Below, piece by piece: positions 52,468 through 61,000 of a stretch of 64,000 nt of DNA (positions within the stretch are counted from its first letter, which is position 1; each line of letters starts with the position of its first letter). This stretch comes from Arhodomonas aquaeolei DSM 8974 (GTDB lineage: Bacteria; Pseudomonadota; Gammaproteobacteria; Nitrococcales; Nitrococcaceae), in contig NZ_KB894809.1 of NCBI RefSeq assembly GCF_000374645.1, positions 43,628 through 107,627 of the forward strand, read 5' to 3'. A program made the translations under genes and the position numbers. The notes under the pieces are model-generated. The model searched no databases, was not told where the DNA came from, and worked only from the letters and a program-made list of their open reading frames with translations.

Positions 52468-53031
52468 ATGCGCACGCTCATACCGACCCTGGTCGCCGCC
52501 GCCGTTGCGCTCGCCAGCGGCGACGCCCTGGCGCTTCGCTGCGGCAATCACCTGATCCAGCAGGGCGACAGCACCCAGCGGGTGGCGCGCCACTGCGGCG
52601 AACCCGACTACATCGAGCACCGTGCGGAGGCCTTCGTGCCCGGAACCGGCTATGTCAGCGACGTGGAGGCGTGGTACTACAACCGTGGCCCCCAGCAGTT
52701 TCTGCGCGTCCTGACCTTCCGTAACGGCGACCTGGTCCGGGAGGAAACCGGCAGCTACGGCTTCTCCCCGAGCGTGGCGGGTCACTGCTCGCCCAACCGC
52801 ATCCGCACCGGCATGTCCAAGCTCGAGCTCTACCGCCGCTGCGGCCCGCCCGTGCACCGGCGCACCCGCTTTCGCACCGGCGTGTCCGACGGCCGCCGAC
52901 ACTCGCTGAGCGCGGTGGAACAGGTGGACGAGTGGGTCTATTCGTTCGGTCCCACGCGCTTCAACCGGATCGTGGAGATCGTCAACGGCGAGGTGCGCTC
53001 GGTCACCGTGAGCGAGGAGCGCGGCGAGTGA
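52468..53031 (+). CDS. DUF2845 secreted protein
   Basis: A 187-aa protein with a signal peptide (about 1-22, ending LALA). Two similar halves each carry a Cys-Gly and Arg-Cys-Gly pattern: LRCGNHLIQQGDSTQRVARH-CGEPDY and then RTGMSKLELYRRCGPPVHRR. Two WYYNRG/WVYSFGP segments follow in each half. This matches DUF2845, whose function is unknown; related SmpA/OmlA-like folds sit in the envelope. Its stop overlaps the next start as GTGA. Confidence 0.82.
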   Translation: MRTLIPTLVAAAVALASGDALALRCGNHLIQQGDSTQRVARHCGEPDYIEHRAEAFVPGTGYVSDVEAWYYNRGPQQFLRVLTFRNGDLVREETGSYGFSPSVAGHCSPNRIRTGMSKLELYRRCGPPVHRRTRFRTGVSDGRRHSLSAVEQVDEWVYSFGPTRFNRIVEIVNGEVRSVTVSEERGE

Positions 53032-53831
53032 CCGGCGCCGACAGCGCACGGCTGTGCTTCCACGACTCGCTCAACGAGTTCCTCGCACCGGTGCACAGAC
53101 AGCGGCCATTCGACTATCCCCTCACGCGGCGGGCCTCGGTGAAGGACGTCGTCGAGGCCCTGGGCGTGCCGCATCCCGAGGTCGGCCTGATCCGCGTCGA
53201 CGGCACCGCCGTCGGCTTCGCTCACATCGTCGCCGCCGGCGAGCGGATCGACGTCTACCCGGTCCCCACCACGCAGGCGCCGGACGGCGCGTCACTGCTG
53301 CGGCCACCGCCGGCGCTGCCGCCCCGCTTCGTGGCGGACACGCACCTGGGCACGCTGGCCCGCTATCTTCGCCTGCTCGGCTTCGACACACGCTACCGCA
53401 ACGACCACGACGACCCCACGCTGGCGGCGATCGCCGCCGCCGACGGCCGCATCCTGCTGACCCGCGACCGGGGACTGCTCAAGCGCCGCATGGTCACCCA
53501 CGCCTGCTTCCTGCGGGCCGACGCGCCCCGGGATCAGCTCCACGAGGTCGCGGTGCGCTATCCGCTGGCGGCGTGGATGGACCCGCTCAGCCGCTGCGCA
53601 CGCTGCAACGGCGTCCTCCGCGCGGTGGACAAGGCCGCCATCGCCCACCGCCTGGCACCGAAGACCCACCGCTACTACCGGCGCTTCCGTGAATGCGACG
53701 GCTGCGGCCAGCTCTACTGGGCGGGCAGTCACGTGCGCCACCTGGAGGCGCTGGTCGCGGAGGTCCGCGACGGTGCCGGCGGGGGCGCGCCTCCCGGGAC
53801 ACGGGAGATCGCGCACGTCCCGCCCCACTGA
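53028..53831 (+). CDS. Ubiquitin-like/Mut7-C RNase domain protein
   Basis: A 267-aa cytosolic protein starting with GTG. Residues 1-85 form a beta-grasp (Ub-Mut7C) domain (ASVKDVVEALGVPHPEVGLI, HIVAAGERIDVYPV). Residues 95-190 are a Mut7-C PIN-like nuclease with RFVADTHLGTLARYLRLLGF and ILLTRDRGLL, carrying the acidic residues. The C-terminus is a zinc ribbon (CARC, CDGC). The family is predicted to process RNA. Coupling to a secreted DUF2845 protein by a GTGA overlap is curious. Confidence 0.88.
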   Translation: MTGADSARLCFHDSLNEFLAPVHRQRPFDYPLTRRASVKDVVEALGVPHPEVGLIRVDGTAVGFAHIVAAGERIDVYPVPTTQAPDGASLLRPPPALPPRFVADTHLGTLARYLRLLGFDTRYRNDHDDPTLAAIAAADGRILLTRDRGLLKRRMVTHACFLRADAPRDQLHEVAVRYPLAAWMDPLSRCARCNGVLRAVDKAAIAHRLAPKTHRYYRRFRECDGCGQLYWAGSHVRHLEALVAEVRDGAGGGAPPGTREIAHVPPH

Positions 53832-53844
53832 CCGGGGACAGGGT

Positions 53845-54558
53845 TCAACGCGTACCCGCCGCGGCCGGCGCCGCTTGATGGAGGAACGCCAGCACGTCGC
53901 CCATGAGCGCATTGATCGCCTCGTAGCGGGCAGCCGGCGCCGCCAGGATCTCCGCCGCGCTCTGCACGTAGGTGGCAGGCACGAGCTCGTCGCCGCAGTG
54001 CGCCACCAGCGCCTGCGCGGAGGCCGGCGTCGTCTCCAGGTGGAACTGCAGGCCGAGCACGGTGCGCCCGAGCTGGAATGCCTGGTTGGGGCAGACCGGA
54101 CTGCTCGCCAGGCGCACGGCCCCCGGCGGCAGCGCCAGGGCCTCGCCATGCCAGTGGAAGACCTCCACCGACGGCGGGAAACGGAACAGCGACGGATCGT
54201 CGCCGCCCTCGCCCCGGATCGGGAACCAGCCGATCTCCTTCTCCGGGCCCGGGCCGACGGCGGCCCCCATGGCACTGGCGATCAGCTGCGCCCCGAGGCA
54301 GACGCCGAGCACCGGCGTCCCCGCCTCTATCACCTCGCGCACGAACGCCTTCTCCGCCCTCAGCCAGGGGCGGTCCGTCTCGTCGTTGACGCTCATCGGC
54401 CCGCCCATGACCACGAGGAAGTCCACCTCGCGGGGCGCCGGCAGTGCCGCCGTGCGATAGAGCGGCGTGCCGGTGACGGTGTAGCCGGCATCCTCCAGCC
54501 ACTCGGCGATACGCTCCGGCCCCTCGAAGGGCACATGCTGTAGGTAGTGCGCGCGCAT
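53845..54558 (-). CDS. Class I glutamine amidotransferase-like protein
   Basis: A 237-aa stand-alone GATase1 of the GuaA-like subgroup. The nucleophile is Cys87 in LGVCLGAQL, and the rest of the triad is His173 and Glu175 in QFHLET. The flanking MGGPMSVND and EVFHWHGEAL blocks are typical of YfeJ-like proteins annotated as GMP synthase-like. No synthetase domain or partner is adjacent, so the acceptor is unknown; gamma-glutamyl hydrolysis is possible. AGGGAG precedes the ATG. Confidence 0.87.
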   Translation of the reverse strand: MRAHYLQHVPFEGPERIAEWLEDAGYTVTGTPLYRTAALPAPREVDFLVVMGGPMSVNDETDRPWLRAEKAFVREVIEAGTPVLGVCLGAQLIASAMGAAVGPGPEKEIGWFPIRGEGGDDPSLFRFPPSVEVFHWHGEALALPPGAVRLASSPVCPNQAFQLGRTVLGLQFHLETTPASAQALVAHCGDELVPATYVQSAAEILAAPAARYEAINALMGDVLAFLHQAAPAAAGTR

Positions 54559-54806
54559 GATCGGCTCCCTGCAATGCGTGATCCGTACCGGCGGCCGGGA
54601 CCGCCCCGACGCCGATTGTGAGCGCTCCGGGAACGTCGTTCCACCTGCGGTCACGCACGGTGACGCACCGCCGTACACGACAGGGCGCCCGGGCCGCCAC
54701 CTCGCCCGCTCGGCGGCCCGTGCTACTGTGTAGCCACGGCCACGCCCGCCGCCCCGGCGGGATACACGGGCCGGCTCGTATCGACACGGTGACGGGGTCC
54801 GAACCC

Positions 54807-55541
54807 ATGGAGTGCCCGAAGTGCGGCACATCGCGGCGCCCGGAGCAGGTCACCTGCACGCACTGCGGCATCGTCTTCCACAAGTACGCGACCTACCTCG
54901 CGCGGCTGGAGGCCTATGAGGCCCGGCGCGCCGAGCGGCGTACGCCGTTGCGCGAACGCCTGGCCGGCCGGGCGGCGGCGCTGGCGGTGCCCCCGGCAGC
55001 CATGGCGACGCTGTGGTGGGGCTATCTCGCGCTGTGGCTGGCCTTCCTGGTCTGGGGCGGCAGCTACATGATCCAGGATATCGCCACCCTGGGGCGGGAC
55101 GCCGGGTTCCTGCACAACGTCAACCTGCCCTTCCACGAGTTCGGACACCTGCTCTTCCGGCCCTTCGGCGAATGGGTCACTTCCCTCGGCGGCACCCTGG
55201 GCCAGCTCCTGATGCCCGTCATCTGCGGCATCGCCCTGCTGCGCGGGCGCGGCGACACCTTCGGCGCCAGCCTGTGCCTGTGGTGGTTCGGCGAAAACCT
55301 CCTGGACATCGCCCCCTACATGGCCGACGCCCGCGCCGGCCAGCTCCCGCTGCTCGGCGGCAACACCGGGCACACCGCCCCCTACGGCTTCCACGACTGG
55401 GAGTTCATCCTCGGCGAGACGGGCCTGCTGGCCTACGACCGGGTCCTCGCCGCGCTCACCCTCAACGCCGGCCGGCTGATCATGGCCGGCGCGCTACTCT
55501 GGAGCGCGGTGCTCCTCCTGCGCGCCCGCGCCGCGCGCTGA
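54807..55541 (+). CDS. Zinc-ribbon membrane protein with HEFGH motif
   Basis: A 244-aa protein. An N-terminal C4 zinc ribbon (Cys3, Cys6, Cys17, Cys20) is followed by a charged linker and about five hydrophobic helices. The sequence HEFGH at 110-114 lies in a membrane segment and matches the HExxH zinc site of M50-type site-2 proteases; a later [12 protein letters not shown] could hold the third ligand. The function is unknown. An intramembrane protease or a non-catalytic relative are both open. Dodecin follows 77 bp later. Confidence 0.7.
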   Translation: MECPKCGTSRRPEQVTCTHCGIVFHKYATYLARLEAYEARRAERRTPLRERLAGRAAALAVPPAAMATLWWGYLALWLAFLVWGGSYMIQDIATLGRDAGFLHNVNLPFHEFGHLLFRPFGEWVTSLGGTLGQLLMPVICGIALLRGRGDTFGASLCLWWFGENLLDIAPYMADARAGQLPLLGGNTGHTAPYGFHDWEFILGETGLLAYDRVLAALTLNAGRLIMAGALLWSAVLLLRARAAR

Positions 55542-55618
55542 CACCGGCCCCGGTGGGTGGGCTACGCTTGGGACAGGAAACACGCGGGCACCCGCCCGCC
55601 GGCACTGAGGAGGAGACC

Positions 55619-55828
55619 ATGAGCGCTCACGTCTACAAGGTCACCGAGCTCTGCGGCTCGTCGCCCAAGGGCATCGAGGCCGCCGTCGAGAACGCCATCT
55701 CCCGCGCCTCGGAGACCCTGCACAACATCCGCTGGTTCGAGGTCACCGAGACGCGGGGCGAGGTCGAGGACGGGCGCGTCGCCCACTGGCAGGTCACGGT
55801 GAAGCTCGGCTTCACCCTCGACGACTGA
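55619..55828 (+). CDS. Dodecin
   Basis: A 69-aa flavin-binding protein that assembles as a hollow dodecamer storing riboflavin, FMN or CoA. The fold signature is visible: [36 protein letters not shown] with the stacking Trp, and [14 protein letters not shown]. Length is normal. A GAGGAGGAG ribosome site lies just before the ATG. Confidence 0.94.
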   Translation: MSAHVYKVTELCGSSPKGIEAAVENAISRASETLHNIRWFEVTETRGEVEDGRVAHWQVTVKLGFTLDD

Positions 55829-55888
55829 CCCCGACACCGGGGCGGACGCCGGTGGCCCCGGCGTCACGCCCCGCGGGGCATTCGACCA

Positions 55889-56722
55889 TCAGCCCTCGTC
55901 GAGCGGCGGCACGTTGGCGATCCGTCCCCAAGTGGACTTGTTGCCCCAGATGTTCTGGCGCAGGCCCTCGAGCTGGAGGATCTGGGAATGGTCGACGAAC
56001 AGGTTCACCTCGTTGCCGTAGTTCTTCACGTACCACTCGAACACCAGGGGGTCGGCGGCCTCGAACATCACGTTCTCCAGCCCGAGACCGTTGATGATCG
56101 CGGCGACCGCACCGGTGTTCCAGGGCGCCACGTTCTCGGTGATGCCCTCGGACTCGATCATGATGATGTCCGCCCCGGCATCCAGCGCCTGGCGGCCGCG
56201 GTTCACCAGGTCACCGACGTCCTTCTTGCCCTCGGCGGCGAGTTCCGCCTCGGTGGAGTCGCCCCCGGAGCCGAACTGGATGCCGAGCTCGGGCTTGGCC
56301 TTGAGCCCCGCACGCCGGACGCGCTCGACCAGCCGTACCAGCGATGACGTGGGCATGGACAGGAACCCCGTGGAGATCTCGATGACGTCGAAGCCCACCG
56401 CCTTCGCCTCGGCGAGATAGCGGTCCACCGCCTCCGGCCCGTAACGCAGCACGGTCTCGATCCAGCCGCCGGAGGAGACGTAGGCGTCGTGCTCGTGGGC
56501 GAGATCGCTGATCGCACGAACCTGCTCCCGGGGCAGCAGCGCGAACGAGCCGCCGGCCCACTTCACGCCGTCCACCCACTGGCCGGCGACGTCGAGCACG
56601 TCGGCCAGATGCCGGGTGCCATAGGTGGCGTAGTAGGGGCCGCGGATCTCGGTCACGCCCACGGAGCGGGGCTTGTCGGGACGGTACGCACGGGGAATGA
56701 AGTCGAAGCTGGTTTCGGCCAT
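55889..56722 (-). CDS. Phosphosulfolactate synthase-like protein (ComA/HSA32 family)
   Basis: A 277-aa TIM-barrel protein. Key blocks are GVTEIRGPYY, WVDGVKWAGGSFALLPRE, SSGGWIETVL, EISTGFLSMP and GADIIMIESEGI, the ComA pattern. ComA joins sulfite and phosphoenolpyruvate for coenzyme M synthesis; bacterial and plant (HSA32) members have unsettled roles. No other coenzyme M genes are near. AGGAGG lies 7 nt before the ATG. It may be co-transcribed with the GNAT and TetR genes upstream on the same strand. Confidence 0.87.
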   Translation of the reverse strand: MAETSFDFIPRAYRPDKPRSVGVTEIRGPYYATYGTRHLADVLDVAGQWVDGVKWAGGSFALLPREQVRAISDLAHEHDAYVSSGGWIETVLRYGPEAVDRYLAEAKAVGFDVIEISTGFLSMPTSSLVRLVERVRRAGLKAKPELGIQFGSGGDSTEAELAAEGKKDVGDLVNRGRQALDAGADIIMIESEGITENVAPWNTGAVAAIINGLGLENVMFEAADPLVFEWYVKNYGNEVNLFVDHSQILQLEGLRQNIWGNKSTWGRIANVPPLDEG

Positions 56723-56856
56723 GACTGCACCTCCTGGACCATGTCCGGAAAAGGCCGATGTGTGAGTCTGTCCCCCGGCTATACCCCTGTATGTTGCTGC
56801 GAATGATTGCTGTTTCAATGGCTGAATGACGGGATACACGACCGCGGGAATCCGCC

Positions 56857-57372
56857 TCAGCTGCCGGCCGGCACGTGCCCGTCGTCACGCTCGAAGCGCT
56901 GGAGGCCGACGTGCCCGGCCCAGGGGTCCTGCGCCTCCTCGCCGGCGAGCCGGAAGCCGTAACGCTCGTAGAGCCGCCGCGCGGCGTCGAGGCCGCGGAA
57001 GGTGGTGAGGTAGGCACGCGGATACGGGATGGCACGCAGAAAGGCGTCGGCACGGCGCATCAGGGCGCCGCCGATCCCCTGCCCGGCCATGCCGGGCGCG
57101 ACGATGAACCAGCGCAGGTGCGCGCCGCCGGGGTCGTCCTCGCCACCGTCCACGGTGATCGTGCCGAGGAGCGCGCCGTCCCCGCCCCTGGCCGTGACAA
57201 AGAGGTCGCGGCGGGGATCGTAGCGGGCGTGGAACGCGCCGAGCTCCCGGGCGAGCTTGGCCTCGAACGGCGCACCGAAGCCCCACGCCGGCGCATAGTA
57301 GTCCATGTGCAGGCCAATCACCTCCGCGATGACACCGGGGCAGTAGCCCTCGACCAGGCGCACCGCGCTCAC
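56857..57372 (-). CDS. GNAT-family N-acetyltransferase
   Basis: A 171-aa enzyme. The acetyl-CoA pyrophosphate loop is GMAGQGIGGALM, preceded by LRWFIVAP and followed by YLTTFRGLDAARRLYERYGF, the conserved motif B region. The acceptor substrate is unknown. A GTG start overlaps the TetR stop as GTGA, so the two genes are translated together and the TetR protein probably controls this enzyme. Confidence 0.9.
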   Translation of the reverse strand: MSAVRLVEGYCPGVIAEVIGLHMDYYAPAWGFGAPFEAKLARELGAFHARYDPRRDLFVTARGGDGALLGTITVDGGEDDPGGAHLRWFIVAPGMAGQGIGGALMRRADAFLRAIPYPRAYLTTFRGLDAARRLYERYGFRLAGEEAQDPWAGHVGLQRFERDDGHVPAGS

Positions 57373-57935
57373 GAGCGTACTCCGGCCGCGCCGAGCGCCG
57401 TTCGCACCAGGTGCGCGGCGAAGGCGTCGTCCAGGCTGCCCGGGTCGGTGACGAGCCGCTTCCAGACCGTCGCCACGATGACCTCGTTAACCACCTCCGC
57501 GGCCTGCGGCGATGTGGCGGCGACGTCCCGGACGATCTCCGAGCGCCCGGTCACCAGCCCTCCGCACACGGCGACGCGGGCATCCTCGTCCGCCGCGGCG
57601 TCGGCCACCAGGCCGGCGAGTATCCGCCCTGCCGGGGTATCGCGGTAGATCCGGAACAGCCGCCGCAACAGTTCGACGAGGGCCGCCTCACCGGTGCCGA
57701 TCCCCGTCACCAGCGCCTCCCGGCTCACCAGTCCCGCATAGACCTCCACGTACAGCGCGGCCTTCGACGGCCACCAGCGGTAGATCGTCTGCTTGCCCAC
57801 GCCGGCGGCAGCGGCGACGCCCTCGATGGTGGCCGCGGGGTAGCCCACCCGCGCGACCTGGGCCGCCGCGGCATCGAGTATCCGCCGGTGCTTCTCCCGG
57901 GACCGTCCCGGCCCGCGTGCTTCCTGGGTGCTCAT
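57369..57935 (-). CDS. TetR-family transcriptional regulator
   Basis: A 188-aa repressor-type protein. The helix-turn-helix is RILDAAAAQVARVGYPAATI and GVAAAAGVGKQTIYRWWPSK. The C-terminal domain (TetR_C_11-like) is helical. I chose the ATG at 57935; an ATG six codons upstream is possible but would put the start on the promoter. The operator-like dyad at 57955-57968 lies just upstream, suggesting autoregulation together with the GNAT gene. Confidence 0.9.
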   Translation of the reverse strand: MSTQEARGPGRSREKHRRILDAAAAQVARVGYPAATIEGVAAAAGVGKQTIYRWWPSKAALYVEVYAGLVSREALVTGIGTGEAALVELLRRLFRIYRDTPAGRILAGLVADAAADEDARVAVCGGLVTGRSEIVRDVAATSPQAAEVVNEVIVATVWKRLVTDPGSLDDAFAAHLVRTALGAAGVRS

Positions 57936-57954
57936 GAGTGAGAGCATATACAAT

Positions 57955-57968
57955 ACGATACGTCTCGT
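57955..57968. promoter_or_regulatory. TetR-type operator dyad
   Basis: ACGATACGTCTCGT is a 14-bp dyad with six of seven base pairs symmetric, 19 bp upstream of the TetR start. It resembles the ATACGATACGTATCGTAT-type operators of several TetR proteins. A TATATG at 57945-57950 on the minus strand may be the -10, which would leave an almost leaderless transcript. Confidence 0.5.
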
Positions 57969-58022
57969 CTAGAAAAGGGCCTGCTGTCCACCGGTGCCGC
58001 CCCCCCGGAGCGGGCCCGGACC

Positions 58023-61000
58023 TCAGAGCTCGATGGCGACGCGGTTACGGCCGTCGCGCTTGGCGCGGTACAGCGCCTGGTCCGCGCGCTGGAGCACGAC
58101 CTCGTGGCTGGTGTCGGCATGCCGAAGGTAGGCCACCCCGACACTGACGGTGAAGGTAATGGAGTGGCCGTCGGTCCACACCGGGGTCTGCGCCATCTGT
58201 CGACACAGCCGCTCGGCGACGATATCGGCCTGCTCGCCTTCGCCAAGAAGCACCGCGAACTCCTCGCCGCCGATCCGTGCGGGGATATCGATCGCGCGCA
58301 GGGCCGTGCGGAAACGCCCGGCGAGCTGGCGCAGCACCTCGTCGCCGGCGGCATGACCGTGGTGGTCGTTGATGTCCTTGAAGTGGTCGATGTCGATCAT
58401 GAGCACCGCCAGTGGGGCCTCCGCGTCTCTGGCCTGACGCCATGCCAGCTCCAGGGCCTCGATGAACATCCGCCGGTTGGCGAGCTCGGTGAGTGCGTCC
58501 GTGTTGGCCAGGTGCTTGAGCCGTTCCTCCATGACCCGCCGCGCGGAAATCTCCGCATCCGCGGACTGCATGCGCCGCTCGGCGTCCCGGCGGGCGCGGC
58601 CCTCCTCGGCGAGTCGGTCGATGAGCTCGATGTTGCGCACCGAGATCGCCGCCTGGGCGGCGAGAAACTCGATCAGCGGCCGCTGGCGTTCGTCGAAGGC
58701 CTCCGCGGTGAGCGCGTGTTCCAGGTAGAGCACGCCGATGAGCTCGCCGAGATAGGTCAGCGGCACGCACCAGGCGGTACTGGTGAAGCCGTCGCCGCGG
58801 TCGTCCGGCGGGTTGATATAGCGGTCGTTGGCGAGCATGAGGTTGTGCTCGACCTCGCCGCGGCCGAAGCGCTGCATCCGCTGGGTGCGCGCGACGTAAC
58901 GGATCACCGAACGCGGCAGGGACTCGACGTTATCCACCAGCGGCGGCGTATAGTAGTAGTGCGCCCCGTGAACGCCGCTGTCCATGGCGACGCGGAGATC
59001 GTCGTCCCTCGCCAGCAGCAGCACGACACGCTGGGCACCGGTCTGCAGGGCGACGTTGCGGATGATCTCGGGCACGAGCTCGTCGAGCTCGGTGTGCAGT
59101 GACAGCGCCTGGGCGATCTGGATGACCGCATCCATCTGCGGTCCCCGCCCCGCCGGCTCTTCCGCGCGGGCGCCGCCGTCGAGCCGTGCCAGCGCCGCCG
59201 AGGCCCGACCCTGCCGGAACGCCTGGGCGAGCTGGTCTTCGTAGATACCGGCGAAGGCGTTGCGGCCGCGCTCGCGCCAGTAAAGGGCGGCACGCCTGGC
59301 GATCAGGGCCGCCGCCGGCCAGCAGGACTGCCGCTGGGCGGCCTGGAGGGCATCGTCGTAGGCGTCGATGAGTGCGGTGACGTCACCGTCCCGGCGCGCC
59401 TGCTCGGCCTGCATCAGCCGGTACCAGTGCTCGAAGTTGTCGGGGGCGTGGCGGCGCCAGCGCCCGTAGCGCGCGACCGCGTCCTCCAGGGCGGCCGCCA
59501 CCGTCCCGTCGTCGGCGTCCAGGGCCTCGGGCGCCTGCACCAGCACCAGTGCCCTGAGCGCCGGGAACTGGGTGACCGGCAGCAGTCCCTGCACGGAGAC
59601 GCTGTCGAGCCGCGTCTCCGCCTCGCCTATGCTGTGCGCCGCGGCGCTGACCTCTCCGAGCTGCAGCAGCGCCATGGCGCGCATGATGTGGTAGATGCAC
59701 AGAACCTGGAGGTTCTCGTGCGCCTCGCAGCGTGCGAGGTAATCCGTCTCGCTCTCGTGCTTGTGCAGCCAGTCGGGCTCGTCCCGTCCGCCGTGGAGCA
59801 GGGAGAAGACACGCAGCGCCCCGGTGATGAGATCGATGCCCCAAAGGTTGCGCCGCCGCTCGGTGTACTCCAGGTAGCTCAGGACATCCGGGATAAGCTC
59901 GTCCAGCGGCTCACCGCGGAAATAGCGGCAGTAGGTATCGTGGCCGAAGCCGTAAACGGCGTACTGGAGGTTCCCCGAGGCCTGGCCGGTACGGTAGGCC
60001 TCCAGGTAGTCCTCGCTTGCTGCCTGCAGCGGTGCGAACCAGTGGGTCAGCGAGCTACCCATCATCAGGTGCGCCATGCTGTTCTCCGCGCGGTCCGTGA
60101 ACTGCGCCATCAGCTCCCGGGTCGCACGATAGAGCGCCGCGCAGTCGCCCCCGTCACCCTGCCCCACGTGGGTCAGCAGGCCGCCGTAGGCGGGGTAACT
60201 GTATGCCGCCCCGGTAACGTTGCCGCTCTCCAGGCACAGCCGCACCTCGCGGGCCACGATCACCGACCACAGCCCCGGGTGGGCGCGGTAACACGGCGGC
60301 CCGAGCGCGATCAGCAGCTTCATCACCGCGCGCCGGCGCCGGTCGGTCATGGCCGGCATGCCACCGAGCGACTCCAGCGGGCGCCCCTCCAGCAGGGAAC
60401 GCACCGCGGCGAGCTCGCGGTCGCGGACGTCCTCCAGGTCCGCCTCCGGCAGGACCTCGCCGAACTGAGCCAGCGCCTCGCGCCCCACCGCCACGGCCTC
60501 GGTGTAGTGCGCCCGGAGCGTGCACTGGACAACGCGCATGTAGTAAAGGTCGGCGCGACGGAAGATGTCCGTCTCGCGCGCGATCGCCTCGCTGACGTAG
60601 CGCTCCGCCGCCTCGAAGTCGCTGTTGAGGTATTCGAGCTCGCCGCGTTCGCGGTAAAGCGCGTAGGCGAGCGCCGGGTCCCGTTCCCAGATGTCTCCAG
60701 GCAGGCGTGACATGCCGGCGCGCATGTGCTCCACCGCGGCGGCGAAGGCGGCCGCCGCCTTGGCCCGGCGGGCGGCGTCCAGGTTCACCCGCGCCAGGTC
60801 CGTACCCGCCTCCGCGCCGCTCACCAGGGAACGGGCGAGGTTGAGGTGACCAGCGATCTCGATCACCCGCTCGGCACGGCGCGCCGCCGGCAGGCGCTCG
60901 CGCAGCAGGTGGGCGATCCTCAGGTGCAACGGCTCCACCGCCTCCTCGGGGAGGGCACGGTAGGCGACCTCCTGCATGCGGTCGTGGGCGAAACGAAAGC

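Noticed and set aside
56723-56856. Heat-shock (sigma-32) promoter for the HSA32-like gene, from a TTGAAA upstream.
   Set aside because: No CCCCAT-type -10 is present at the right distance.
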